Shown here one piece after another: positions 1 to 8,597 of a DNA stretch of 64,000 nt. Location: assembly GCF_000331245.1 (NCBI RefSeq), contig NZ_ANFZ01000004.1:1-64000 (forward strand). Reading direction: 5' to 3'. The stretch comes from Blastomonas sp. AAP53. Lineage in GTDB: Bacteria > Pseudomonadota > Alphaproteobacteria > Sphingomonadales > Sphingomonadaceae. The translations under genes were made by a program, and so were the position numbers. Under the pieces are notes generated by a model. That model saw nothing but the letters and a program-made list of their open reading frames with translations. It did not search any database and was not told the origin of the DNA. How positions within the stretch are numbered: position 1 is the stretch's first letter; each line of letters begins with the position of its first letter.

Positions 1-612
1 GGTTCGTCGGGCTCGAGCGGTTCGTCTGGCTCGAGCGGTTCGTCGGGCTCGAGCGGCTCTTCGGGCTCGAGCGGTTCGTCAGGTTCGAGCGGTTCGTCGG
101 GCTCCAGCGGCTCTTCGGGCTCGAGCGGTTCGTCCTCTTCGTCCTCGTCGAGCAGCTCTTCCAGCTCGTCGTCCAGCAGCGGCTCGTCGGGCTCTAGCGG
201 TTCTTCGGGTTCGACCGGTTCTTCGGGTTCGACCGGTTCCTCGGGTTCGACCGGTTCTTCGGGTTCCACAGGTTCCAGCGGATCGTCTTCGTCTTCGTCG
301 AGCAGCTCGTCGTCGTCGAGCACCTCATCGGGTGCGACTTCGACCGGCAGCTCGTCCAGCTTCGGCGGCACCAGCAGCGGCAGCAGTGGCTCGACCGGGT
401 CGAGCAGCAGCACCGGCTCCTCCGGCTCGTCCAGTTCCTCGTCCTCGTCGTCGAGCAGCTCTTCCAGCTCCAGCGGCGGCAGCAGCTCGACCGGTGGTAC
501 GGACGTTCCTGCTCCGCCAGCGATCCTGCTCTTCGGTGCAGGCGCGGTGGCCCTGGCAGCACGGCGTCGCTTTGCCAAGCGCAAGGACGATGCAAAGCGT
601 AAGGCGGCCTGA
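1..612 (+). CDS. Gly/Ser-repeat surface protein with PEP-CTERM-like anchor (5' partial)
   Basis: This is the 3' end of a gene that begins outside the window; 203 codons are visible. The first ~165 residues are almost only Gly and Ser (with some Thr), built from Gly-Ser-Ser triplets and pure Ser runs near residues 43-60, 94-107 and 424-470 nt-equivalents further on. The C-terminus has a VPAPP motif, a hydrophobic segment (AILLFGAGAVALAA) and a basic tail starting RRR. That order (motif, membrane helix, arginines) is the pattern of PEP-CTERM/VPxxP signals recognised by exosortase, so the protein is probably processed at the inner membrane and sent to the cell surface or exopolysaccharide. The Gly/Ser tract is probably a flexible, possibly glycosylated stalk (inference). 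No N-terminal domain is visible, so the function is unknown. Confidence 0.75.
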   Translation, partial: GSSGSSGSSGSSGSSGSSGSSGSSGSSGSSGSSGSSGSSGSSGSSSSSSSSSSSSSSSSSGSSGSSGSSGSTGSSGSTGSSGSTGSSGSTGSSGSSSSSSSSSSSSSTSSGATSTGSSSSFGGTSSGSSGSTGSSSSTGSSGSSSSSSSSSSSSSSSSGGSSSTGGTDVPAPPAILLFGAGAVALAARRRFAKRKDDAKRKAA

Positions 613-661
613 TCGGTCGGCAGCGTCCGTCACCGCTGCCTGATCATCAGCCGTTTTTCAG

Positions 662-699
662 AAAGGGCGATCCCGGCACAGCCAGGGTCGCCCTTTTTT
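662..699 (+). terminator. Rho-independent terminator
   Basis: The sequence AAAGGGCGAtCCC pairs with GGGtCGCCCTTT across a short loop and is followed by a T run. It lies about 50 bp after the stop of the Gly/Ser protein and separates it from serS. Confidence 0.85.
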
Positions 700-762
700 G
701 CTGCGCGGCGCGCGCGATTGCGCATTGCATCCGGGCAGGCGGGCAGGGCATAGGCTGGGCGC

Positions 763-2034
763 ATGCACGACATCAAATTCATCCGCGAAAACCCCGAAGC
801 CTTTGACGCTGCCCTCGCGCGCAAGGGGCTCGATCCCGTAGCTGCCGAGATTATCGCGCTTGATGCCAGGCGCCGCGAAGCGCTGAACGAATCGCAGGCT
901 GGCCAGGCCCGCCGCAACGAGGCGTCCAAGCTGATCGGTCAGGCGATGGCGCAGAAGGATACGGCGAAGGCTGATGCGCTCAAGGCGGAGGTCGCAGACC
1001 TCAAGACACGGCTGGCCGATCTGGAAGAACAGGCCAGGGCTGCCGACGCGGCGCTCACCGAACGGTTGGCGATTCTGCCCAACCTGCCTGCCGCCGATGT
1101 ACCCGAAGGCGCGGACGAGGCCGGCAATGTCGAGATCAGCCGCTGGGGCGACCAGCCGCAGTTCGATTTCGATCCGAAGGAACATGCCGATATCGGCCCT
1201 GCTCTGGGCATGGATTTCGAGACAGCAGCCAGGATTGCAGGGGCGCGGTTCACCTTCATGCGCGGCGGCATCGCCCGGATGAACCGGGCTTTGGGCCAGT
1301 TCATGCTCGATGCCCAGGTGGCGCGCGGCTATCACGAGTGCGCAACGCCCTATCTGGTGCGCGACGAGGCCGTGTTCGGCGTCGGTCAGCTGCCCAAGTT
1401 TGCCGAAGACCTGTTCCAGACCACCGATGGCCGCTGGCTGATTTCCACATCCGAGGTCAGCCTGACCAACAGCGTGCGCGAGCAGATCCTCACGGCGGCC
1501 GAGCTGCCGATCCGGCTGACCGCGCTGACCCCGTGCTTCCGGTCTGAAGCCGGCTCTGCCGGGCGTGACACGCGTGGGCTGATCCGCCAGCACCAGTTCG
1601 AGAAGGTCGAGCTGGTCACCATCGCCGCGCCCGACCAGTCCGAAGCCGAGCATGAGCGGATGTGCGCCGCCTCCGAGGCAATCCTCCAGGCGCTGGGTCT
1701 GCCGTATCGCAAGATGCTGCTGTGCGCGGGCGACATGGGCCAGGCAAGCCGCAAGACCTATGACCTCGAGGTCTGGCTGCCGGGCCAGAATGCCTATCGG
1801 GAAATCGCCAGCATCTCCAACTGCGGCGATTATCAGGCGCGGCGGATGAACACCCGCTTCCGTCCCGACGGCGAGAAGGGCACCGAGTTCGTCCACACGC
1901 TCAACGGTTCGGCGCTCGCGATCGGACGCACGCTGGTGGCGATCGTCGAGAACTATCAGCAGGCCGATGGCTCGGTGCGGGTGCCGCCTGCGCTGGTGCC
2001 GTATATGGGCGGGGTTGACGTTCTGACGGCCTGA
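763..2034 (+). CDS. serS: Serine--tRNA ligase
   Basis: Class II aminoacyl-tRNA synthetase (423 aa, normal length) that charges tRNA-Ser, and tRNA-Sec where present, with serine in the cytosol. The N-terminal ~100 residues form the expected long coiled-coil arm (charged Ala/Glu/Arg/Lys helices after [14 protein letters not shown]). Motif 2 appears as [17 protein letters not shown] near residues 250-266. Motif 3 appears as [19 protein letters not shown] near the C-terminus. It is monocistronic here. Its 3' end faces a TonB receptor gene across a hairpin-rich repeat. The ATG has only a weak purine-rich stretch upstream, but the N-terminus matches the family exactly. Confidence 0.97.
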   Translation: MHDIKFIRENPEAFDAALARKGLDPVAAEIIALDARRREALNESQAGQARRNEASKLIGQAMAQKDTAKADALKAEVADLKTRLADLEEQARAADAALTERLAILPNLPAADVPEGADEAGNVEISRWGDQPQFDFDPKEHADIGPALGMDFETAARIAGARFTFMRGGIARMNRALGQFMLDAQVARGYHECATPYLVRDEAVFGVGQLPKFAEDLFQTTDGRWLISTSEVSLTNSVREQILTAAELPIRLTALTPCFRSEAGSAGRDTRGLIRQHQFEKVELVTIAAPDQSEAEHERMCAASEAILQALGLPYRKMLLCAGDMGQASRKTYDLEVWLPGQNAYREIASISNCGDYQARRMNTRFRPDGEKGTEFVHTLNGSALAIGRTLVAIVENYQQADGSVRVPPALVPYMGGVDVLTA

Positions 2035-2041
2035 GGTATCT

Positions 2042-2167
2042 CCCCTCCCTTCAGGGAGGGGAAGGTTCAGCTTGCTGAACCGGGGTGGGCTGGGAGCACG
2101 ATATCCTGCTCAGGCCCACCCCGGCTTCGGCTGCGCCTCCGCCCCCCCCTCCCGCAAGCGGGAGGGG
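2042..2167. repeat. Intergenic hairpin repeat between convergent genes (copy 1)
   Basis: Several nested inverted repeats sit here. CCCCTCCCT/AGGGAGGGG is at 2042-2061, GGTTCAGC/GCTGAACC at 2064-2081, GGGGTGGGC pairs with GCCCACCCC (2082-2090 with 2114-2122), and CCCCTCCCGC/GCGGGAGGGG is at 2146-2167. The same plan recurs at 44643-44751. The position between two convergent stops suggests it also acts as a two-way terminator. Confidence 0.75.
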
Positions 2168-2177
2168 AGAGAGACGA

Positions 2178-4580
2178 TCAGAACTTCGCGCCGACCTGGA
2201 CGCCGTACATGCGCGGTTCGCCCGCGATGAACGTCGCCGTACCGAATGCGCCGCCGGTGTTGCCCGCGTCGATCAGGTACTTCTCGTTGAACAGGTTGCG
2301 TGCAAACGCGGTGACCTCGAATGCGCCGTCGTTGAAGCGGACGCCCGCGCGGGCATGTGCCAGCACATAGCCGTCTTCGCTGATCGCAGGGGTATTGGGA
2401 ATCTCGAAGAACTGCTCGCTGCTATAGGTAACGGTGGGCACGAAGAAGATCGACGCGCTGTCGCTCACCGGCACGTTGACGTCGATTCCGGCAGCGGCGG
2501 TGTGCTTCGACTGCAGACGGAAGCGATTGTCCTGGAACGCCGGGTCGGGCGATTCGATCTTCGCATCGATGAACGCATAGTTGGCAAACATGCGGACATT
2601 GGGGCTCAGTCGCAGCGCAGCTTCGACCTCGACGCCGAAATTGCCAGCATTGCCTGCATTCACCGGGACGACCTGGCCCTGCTCGTTGAAGAAGCTGGTC
2701 TGGAAGTTAGAGTAATCCTGGTAGAACGCGCCAACCGAGCCGCTGAACGCGCCGAACGCGCCCTTGATGCCGCCTTCATAGTTCCACACCGTTTCCTGGG
2801 CGACCAGGGTATAGGCGGGAACAGGACCGGTTGCCGTGGCACGTGCGCTCAGGTTGAGCACCGGCGCACGGCGGCCATTCGACACAGTGGCATAGACGTT
2901 GACCGCATCGCTGATCCGGTAGAGCACGTTGAAGCGCGGTAGCCATGCGTCGAAATTGTCGCTCTCGCGGAACGTCTGGCCGGCTGTGTCAACCGCGCCA
3001 AGCAGCGACACGCCACGAGCACCCAGTCCCGCAAAGATCTGGCTGCCCGGCTGGATCGCGCTGTATGTCGATGTGCGCTCTTCATAGAGATAGCGCAGGC
3101 CTGCGGTCAGCTCGAGACGTTCGGTGACATCGAACGTCATATCGGCAAAGGCCGAATAGCTGGTGTTCTTGCCGCCGTTGGTGAACTCGCTCGAATAGGG
3201 CAGTACGCTGGCCGCACCACGGGTCAGGATCGTGGTGGCACCAAGCGAGCGCGTCGGGCTGTTGAGTGCGGCGCACGTCTGGCTGGGCGCGACTCCGAGT
3301 GCACCGGCTACGCCTGCCCGAACGGGAGCAAAGGCGGCAAACGGCGCGCAGCTGATGTACGTGCCTTCGTCGGTGACGAACGGGACGCGCTGGGTGCCCT
3401 GTTCATGGAAGACGTTGAAGCCGAAGAAGCCGCGCAGGCGATCGCTGTTATAGGCAAAGCGGGTCTCGTAGCTGAACTGCTCGCCCTCGGCGTCTTCCGA
3501 AAATTCGAGGAAGAACAGGCCCGAGCCGTCGGCGTCGAACACCTCGAGGCTGTCGAACTTGCGATAGCCGCCGATCGCGGTCAGCGACCAGTTGTCGCTC
3601 ATCGGGGTCTCGAAGGTCACGCTGGCGTCATAGACTTCGCGCTTGAGGCCCAGCTCGGGCAGGCCGAGGATTGCCTCGCTGAGCGCGCGCGGCGCACCGC
3701 CGACTTCGCCGACACGGAACGGGTCGGTATTGCCGCCGCTGCGCGGCAAGGTTCCGGAGATGAATGCGGTGCCCGGGTTGCGCTGCTGTTCATAGTTGAA
3801 AACGAAATCCATCGTGCTGCTGTCGGTCGGCCAGATGCGCAGCGAGCCACGCACCGCGAGCTGATCGATGCCGTTGAGATCATCCTGACCTGAACGGATG
3901 TCGCGTGCCGAGACGGTACCGGGATCGTTGGCGATGTTGCGGATATAGCCATCGCGCTTCTTGTACGATGCAGCGATGCGGCCGGCGATCTTGTCGTTGC
4001 CCGCGTTGATCATCGCGCGGCCTTCATACAGGTTGAAATTGCCATAGCTGCCACGAATGTCGGCCTTGAAACCCGGTTCGGGCTTGGCGGTGATCACTGA
4101 AATTGCGCCGATCGTTGCCGCCGTGCCGAACAGGGTCGCCTGCGGTCCCTTGACCACCTCGATCCGGTCGATGTCGAACAGGTCGAAATACGATCCGCGC
4201 GAACGCGAGACGTCGATGCCGTTGAGGTAGATCGTCACGCGCGGCGCGACCTGCGCGCTGCCCGAATCCGAAGTGATGCCGCGGATCACGAAGCCGGGGT
4301 TGTTGGCGCTCTGCTCCTGGATGTTGAGACCGGGAATGAACGCCGAGAGCTCGTCGAATTCGTCGATGCCGATGCTGTCCATCTGATCGCCAGTGATGGC
4401 CGAGACCGTGATCGGCACATCCTTGATAGACTGTTCGCGCTTCTGTGCGGTGACGATGATGAGATCATCATTGGTCGCATCGGCATCGGCCTGTTCCTGC
4501 GCGAGCGCGGGGCTGGCGGACAGCGCCATGGCGAGCGCAAACAGCGAAGCTTGAAGGGGATACGAAGGCGAGTGACGCAT
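2178..4580 (-). CDS. TonB-dependent receptor
   Basis: Outer-membrane active transporter of 800 aa. A signal peptide ends at about residue 27 (ALAQ). It is followed by the TonB-box-like stretch DDLIIVTAQKR, a plug domain (about residues 45-165, with RIEVVKGPQATLFG as the conserved plug motif) and a 22-strand barrel that ends in an aromatic residue (VGAKF), as outer-membrane barrels do. The type resembles the large sphingomonad receptor group for organic substrates rather than classical siderophore receptors; the substrate cannot be told from sequence. It is a single gene, convergent with serS and separated from the next operon by about 230 bp (4581-4807), in which I see no other feature. Confidence 0.93.
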   Translation of the reverse strand: MRHSPSYPLQASLFALAMALSASPALAQEQADADATNDDLIIVTAQKREQSIKDVPITVSAITGDQMDSIGIDEFDELSAFIPGLNIQEQSANNPGFVIRGITSDSGSAQVAPRVTIYLNGIDVSRSRGSYFDLFDIDRIEVVKGPQATLFGTAATIGAISVITAKPEPGFKADIRGSYGNFNLYEGRAMINAGNDKIAGRIAASYKKRDGYIRNIANDPGTVSARDIRSGQDDLNGIDQLAVRGSLRIWPTDSSTMDFVFNYEQQRNPGTAFISGTLPRSGGNTDPFRVGEVGGAPRALSEAILGLPELGLKREVYDASVTFETPMSDNWSLTAIGGYRKFDSLEVFDADGSGLFFLEFSEDAEGEQFSYETRFAYNSDRLRGFFGFNVFHEQGTQRVPFVTDEGTYISCAPFAAFAPVRAGVAGALGVAPSQTCAALNSPTRSLGATTILTRGAASVLPYSSEFTNGGKNTSYSAFADMTFDVTERLELTAGLRYLYEERTSTYSAIQPGSQIFAGLGARGVSLLGAVDTAGQTFRESDNFDAWLPRFNVLYRISDAVNVYATVSNGRRAPVLNLSARATATGPVPAYTLVAQETVWNYEGGIKGAFGAFSGSVGAFYQDYSNFQTSFFNEQGQVVPVNAGNAGNFGVEVEAALRLSPNVRMFANYAFIDAKIESPDPAFQDNRFRLQSKHTAAAGIDVNVPVSDSASIFFVPTVTYSSEQFFEIPNTPAISEDGYVLAHARAGVRFNDGAFEVTAFARNLFNEKYLIDAGNTGGAFGTATFIAGEPRMYGVQVGAKF

Positions 4581-4807
4581 CGGGGCAAATCCTCAGATTG
4601 GAGTGAATGCCCGCGCCTTGCCCGCAACCGGCGACTTTTGTGCGTCGCATCAATTACCGATTTGTGGCGGTTTGGAGTTTCATTTGTAACATGCGGAGGC
4701 GCGCACAGGTGCCGTAGCGGAAAGCGCTTCAACGTTTCCTCACGACAAGGCGCCACCTCTCCCACGGCAGGAGAGGCGAGCGGGGAAAATGCAATCGGAA
4801 AAGGGGC

Positions 4808-5521
4808 TTAGCCCTGAAGCACCAGCCTGTGGTTGGTGTCGAAATCGCCCGAGACCAGCTCGGCAATCGCTTCGGCCACGACTTCAGGCTGCTTGACCGT
4901 GCTGGGGTCTTCGCCGGGATAGGCCTTGGCGCGCATATTGGTGCGGGTGCGGGCGGGGTCGACAATGGCGGTGCGGATGCCGCTCAGGTTGCGCATTTCC
5001 TCGCCATAGGATTGCAGCAATATCTCGAGCGCGGCCTTGGAGGCACCATAGGCACCCCAGAACGCGCGAGGGGCAGTGCCGACTGAGCTGGTGAGGGCGA
5101 CGACGCGGGCCTTGCCGCTCTTGCGCAGCATCGGATCGAAATGCGCGATCATCGCCTGGCTGCTCAGCACGTTGAGCGTCATCAGCCGGTTGAACTCGGC
5201 ACCGTCGATGGTGGTGACCGGACCCAGTGTGCCCAGCATCGCGGCGTTGAGCACCAGCATGTCGAGCGCCTCCCAGCGTCCGCTGATCGCGACCGCGAGC
5301 CGGGCAATGCTCTCGCCGTCCGACAGGTCGAGCGGCGCAATCGTCGCGCTGCCGCCCGCTTCGAAGATCGCATCTTCGACAGCTTCGAGATCCTTGGCGG
5401 TACGCGCCGTAAGGATCACGTGCGCGCCGCGTGCGGCCAGCGCCTTGGCAGTCGCGGCACCAATGCCACGGCTTGCACCTGTCACCAGGGCGAGCTGCCC
5501 ATCCAGTACCTTGTCCGTCAT
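4808..5521 (-). CDS. SDR family NAD(P)-dependent oxidoreductase
   Basis: Short-chain dehydrogenase/reductase of 237 aa. The cofactor motif TGASRGIG is near residues 13-20, NAG appears as LNAAML, and the catalytic Tyr/Lys are in YGASK near residue 150. The chosen ATG at 5521 follows GAGGA with 8 bases spacing; a longer reading frame starts inside purF and is rejected. It is 11 bp downstream of purF on the same strand, so the two are probably co-transcribed, although no biochemical link to purine synthesis is evident. Substrate unknown. Confidence 0.92.
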   Translation of the reverse strand: MTDKVLDGQLALVTGASRGIGAATAKALAARGAHVILTARTAKDLEAVEDAIFEAGGSATIAPLDLSDGESIARLAVAISGRWEALDMLVLNAAMLGTLGPVTTIDGAEFNRLMTLNVLSSQAMIAHFDPMLRKSGKARVVALTSSVGTAPRAFWGAYGASKAALEILLQSYGEEMRNLSGIRTAIVDPARTRTNMRAKAYPGEDPSTVKQPEVVAEAIAELVSGDFDTNHRLVLQG

Positions 5522-5532
5522 GAAGAGTGTCC

Positions 5533-6993
5533 TCAGCCAGCGACCCGTTCGGCCAGCAGGGTCAGCTGGTTGGGCTGATCGCGCTCGGCAAGGTCGGTGA
5601 GGGTGGTGGGATAATCGCCAGTGAAGCAGGCGTCGCAATAGCGCGGGCGGTTGTCGTCGCGGCTGGCTTCTCCCAGTGCGCGATACAGGCCGTCGATCGA
5701 CAGGAACGACAGCGAATCCGCCTGGATGAACTGACGCATTTCCTCGATCGACTTCTGCGCGGCGAGCAGCTTGGAGCGTTCGGGCGTATCGACGCCATAA
5801 TAGCAGCTGTGCATCGTTGGCGGGCTGGCGATGCGCATGTGCACCTCTGCCGCGCCTGCATCGCGCATCATCTGCACGATCTTGAGCGAGGTGGTGCCGC
5901 GCACGATGGAGTCATCGATCAGCACCAGCCGTTTGCCGCTGATCAGCGGCTTGTTGGCATTGTGCTTCAGCTTCACGCCCAGATGGCGCACGCCGTCGCC
6001 CGGCTGGATGAAGGTGCGACCGACATAATGCGAGCGGATGATGCCGAGTTCGAATGGCAGGCCGGATTGCTGGGCATAGCCGATCGCTGCCGGCGTTCCG
6101 CTGTCGGGCACGGGGACGACCAGATCGACATCGACCGGGTTTTCCATCGCCAGCTGCGCGCCGATGGCCTTGCGCACCGAATAGACCGACGAGCCGTCGA
6201 CGATCGAATCGGGGCGCGAGAAATAGACATGCTCGAAGATGCAGGGGCGCGATGCCTTGTCGGCAAACGGCCGGTGCGAGCGGATTTCGCCATCGCTGAC
6301 GATCACCAGTTCGCCCGGATCGACACTGCGGACGAATTCCGCGCCGACAATGTCGAGCGCGACGGTTTCCGACGCGAAGATCACGGCATCACCGATACGG
6401 CCCATCACCAGCGGACGGATGCCCAGCGGGTCGCGACAGGCGATCATGCCGGCCTCGGTCAGGCAGATCAGCGAATATGCGCCTTCGACCTGCTTGAGCG
6501 CATCGATGAACTTGTCGAGCAAGGTCCGGTAGCGCGACGTGGCGACCAGGTGGATGATCGTCTCGGTGTCCGACGTCGACTGGAAGATCGATCCGGTCTG
6601 CACCAGATCGTGCCGCAGCTTCATGGCGTTGGAGATATTGCCATTGTGCGCGATGGCAAAGCCGCCCGATGACAGCTCGGCATATAGCGGCTGCACATTG
6701 CGCAGCGCGGTCTCGCCGGTGGTGGCATAGCGGACATGGCCGATCGCCGAATCGCCCTTGAGCGCGCGCATCGTATCTTCGGAATCGAAGTTGCCCGCCA
6801 CATGGCCCAGGGCCTTGTGGTTGTGGAAATGGCGACCATCAAAGCTGCTGATGCCAGCGGCCTCCTGCCCGCGATGCTGCAGCGCATGCAGCCCCAATGC
6901 GGCCATCGCGGCGGCATCGGTGGCTCCGGCCACGCCAAACACGCCGCACTCTTCGCGCAGCTTGTCGTCTTCAAAAGGATGTGTGGTGATCAT
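5533..6993 (-). CDS. purF: Amidophosphoribosyltransferase
   Basis: First committed enzyme of de novo purine synthesis (PRPP + glutamine to phosphoribosylamine), 486 aa. The N-terminal nucleophile is Cys16 (EE|CGVFG), so a 15-residue propeptide is removed, as in the Bacillus-type enzyme. Glutaminase residues follow (HRGQEAAGI). The PRPP loop is VLIDDSIVRGTTS near residue 355. Four Cys that can hold a 4Fe-4S cluster are present (PCIFEHV, HSCYYG and the C-terminal YCDAC), which marks the Fe-S, O2-sensitive subgroup. It is the first gene of a two-gene operon with the SDR gene. Confidence 0.97.
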   Translation of the reverse strand: MITTHPFEDDKLREECGVFGVAGATDAAAMAALGLHALQHRGQEAAGISSFDGRHFHNHKALGHVAGNFDSEDTMRALKGDSAIGHVRYATTGETALRNVQPLYAELSSGGFAIAHNGNISNAMKLRHDLVQTGSIFQSTSDTETIIHLVATSRYRTLLDKFIDALKQVEGAYSLICLTEAGMIACRDPLGIRPLVMGRIGDAVIFASETVALDIVGAEFVRSVDPGELVIVSDGEIRSHRPFADKASRPCIFEHVYFSRPDSIVDGSSVYSVRKAIGAQLAMENPVDVDLVVPVPDSGTPAAIGYAQQSGLPFELGIIRSHYVGRTFIQPGDGVRHLGVKLKHNANKPLISGKRLVLIDDSIVRGTTSLKIVQMMRDAGAAEVHMRIASPPTMHSCYYGVDTPERSKLLAAQKSIEEMRQFIQADSLSFLSIDGLYRALGEASRDDNRPRYCDACFTGDYPTTLTDLAERDQPNQLTLLAERVAG

Positions 6994-7132
6994 GTCGCGC
7001 GCCCGATTCGGTTGTCGCTGGCTGGTTCGCGACCCCCTATAGGCAGGGGAAAGGCGTTTGTCTTGCTTTTGTCACAGGTCATTTTTCGTTAACCGTGTTG
7101 CACGCCGCGCTGGGTGCGATTAACCGGGCGGA

Positions 7133-7498
7133 ATGGCGGATGTGCGTGAAACCGGGCTGGCCCTGGACCCCAGATATGATGCTGCAGGGCTGATCACGGC
7201 CTGCGTCACCGATGCAGGCAGCGGCGCCTTGCTGATGGTCGCGCATATGAATGCGCAGGCGCTGCAGCTGACGCTGGACACCGGCGAGGTGCATTTCTGG
7301 TCCCGGTCGCGCAAGAGCCTTTGGAAGAAGGGCGAGTCCTCAGGCAACGTGCTCAAGCTGGTCGAGCTGCGGATCGACTGCGATCAGGACGCGGTCTGGG
7401 TGATGGCTTCGCCCGCCGGGCCGACCTGCCACACCGGTGCGTCGTCGTGCTTCTATCGCCGGGTGGCGAGCGACGGGTCGCTGGAGCGGATTGCATGA
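7133..7498 (+). CDS. hisI: Phosphoribosyl-AMP cyclohydrolase
   Basis: Third step of histidine synthesis: opens the adenine ring of phosphoribosyl-AMP. It is 121 aa, the monofunctional length without the HisE domain. Visible family motifs are [17 protein letters not shown] and the metal-binding Cys set (DCDQDAVW, then [10 protein letters not shown]). The gene is divergent from purF, with about 140 bp between the two starts. Its stop overlaps the ATG of the next gene (ATGA), so the two are translationally coupled. Confidence 0.96.
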   Translation: MADVRETGLALDPRYDAAGLITACVTDAGSGALLMVAHMNAQALQLTLDTGEVHFWSRSRKSLWKKGESSGNVLKLVELRIDCDQDAVWVMASPAGPTCHTGASSCFYRRVASDGSLERIA

Positions 7499-8025
7499 AC
7501 CGCGCGCTCGCTCTGGTCTGCCTTTTGGTGGCGGCGTGCAGCGAGACCCAGGCCGGTGGCGAGGTGGACATGGTGACCCCGCTGGATGCGGCCGCGATCG
7601 ATGCCGGCGTGATCGCCGATCCGCAGGTGATCGACCTTTCCGGCAGCTATGCCGATACCGGCGGGACCGGGAACGATGCCTTTTGCGCGCGGGGCAGCCG
7701 CGATCAGGGGTACAAGGTTGGCGTGCTGGTGACCTTTGGCAGCGGCACTCAGTGCGAGGGCACGGGTCGCGCGGCGTTGCAGGGCGAACGAGCCCGCATC
7801 AGCCTCAGCCGCACGGCCAATGGCGAGGCGATCGCCGGATGCAGCTTTGACGCGTATTTCGATGGCAGCGCGCTGGCTTTGCCCGGCAGCGTGCCCGCTG
7901 CCTGTGCTGCGGTCTGCAGCGACCGCGCCAGCCTGGCTGGGGCATCGTTCGCGTTGATCGAACAGGGCGATGCTGCCGCACGTGGCGCTGCGGGGCGTGA
8001 CATGCAGAAGCTGTGCGCAGACTGA
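7495..8025 (+). CDS. Putative lipoprotein, hypothetical
   Basis: A 176-aa protein with a lipoprotein signal: [15 protein letters not shown], lipobox LVAAC with Cys15 as the lipidated residue. The mature part has further Cys residues (about residues 62, 82, 115, 137, 141 and the C-terminus), consistent with disulfides in the periplasm. No family recognised. The ATG overlaps the hisI stop, so it is read from the hisI message, but a histidine role is not implied. Confidence 0.75.
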   Translation: MNRALALVCLLVAACSETQAGGEVDMVTPLDAAAIDAGVIADPQVIDLSGSYADTGGTGNDAFCARGSRDQGYKVGVLVTFGSGTQCEGTGRAALQGERARISLSRTANGEAIAGCSFDAYFDGSALALPGSVPAACAAVCSDRASLAGASFALIEQGDAAARGAAGRDMQKLCAD

Positions 8026-8031
8026 TTCTGC

Positions 8032-8047
8032 TTGACGTTTACGTCAA
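8032..8047. promoter_or_regulatory. Palindromic MerR-type operator
   Basis: TTGACGT-TT-ACGTCAA is a 7-bp perfect inverted repeat 20 bp upstream of the MerR-family ATG. Similar ACGT-rich palindromes are known for MerR regulators of acyl-CoA and branched-chain amino acid catabolism (LiuR-like), which fits the acyl-CoA dehydrogenase just downstream. Confidence 0.6.
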
Positions 8048-8067
8048 GGGAATGTAGCTCAGCTCTC

Positions 8068-8496
8068 ATGCACGACCGTTCGACACTTGGCCGCATCGAC
8101 ACCCCCGATCTTCAGAACCGGGATAGCTACACCATCTCCGATCTTTCGGACGAGTTCGGTGTGACCGCCCGGGCGCTGCGCTTTTACGAGGACGAGGGCC
8201 TGATCGCGCCCGAGCGCAAGGGCCTGACCCGGGTGTATTCCAAGCGCGACCGCGCGCGGCTCGCCTGGATCATGCGTGCGAAGAACGTGGGCTTCAGCCT
8301 CGGCGAAATCCGCGAGATGATCGATCTGTACGACATCGGGGACGGCCGCCGCGAACAGCGCCGCGTCACGCTGCAGCGCTGCAAGGAGCGCATCGCGCTG
8401 ATGCGCAAGCAGAAGAAGGATATCGAGAGCTCGATCCAGGAGCTTTCGCAGTTCGTGAAGATGGTCGAGCAGGTGGAACGCGCCGACCTCGCCTGA
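8068..8496 (+). CDS. MerR family transcriptional regulator (acyl-CoA metabolism type)
   Basis: A 142-aa regulator with an N-terminal winged HTH (about residues 20-90: YTISDLSDEFGVTARALRFYEDEGL, then a wing ending at RVYSKRDRARL) and a C-terminal dimerisation helix rich in Lys/Gln/Glu. It lacks the metal-binding Cys of metal sensors. The start at 8068 is preferred because the longer frame would begin inside the palindrome at 8032-8047. It lies directly upstream of an acyl-CoA dehydrogenase in the same direction. Auto-control and control of the dehydrogenase through the palindrome are inferred. Confidence 0.9.
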   Translation: MHDRSTLGRIDTPDLQNRDSYTISDLSDEFGVTARALRFYEDEGLIAPERKGLTRVYSKRDRARLAWIMRAKNVGFSLGEIREMIDLYDIGDGRREQRRVTLQRCKERIALMRKQKKDIESSIQELSQFVKMVEQVERADLA

Positions 8497-8597
8497 CCGA
8501 CCAGTGCGTTTCCGGGCGGTTGCCAGCAAGGACCACGCCCGCATTTCCAGGCCACACACGGCCTGCTTTTGACGTTGAACCTTGAGAGGACAGCCAG

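Noticed and set aside
194-643. Arg/Ser- and Ala-rich frames overlapping the Gly/Ser gene
   Set aside because: They are other-frame readings of the GSS repeat; only the frame with the PEP-CTERM-like end and terminator is coherent.
658-1896. Long minus-strand frame opposite serS (412 aa), and similar long antisense frames opposite acyl-CoA dehydrogenase, rpsA, dnaE2 and imuB
   Set aside because: GC-rich third-codon positions leave antisense frames open; none shows family motifs.
2042-2167. CRISPR-like repeats
   Set aside because: Hairpins are not evenly spaced direct repeats with unique spacers, and no cas gene is present.
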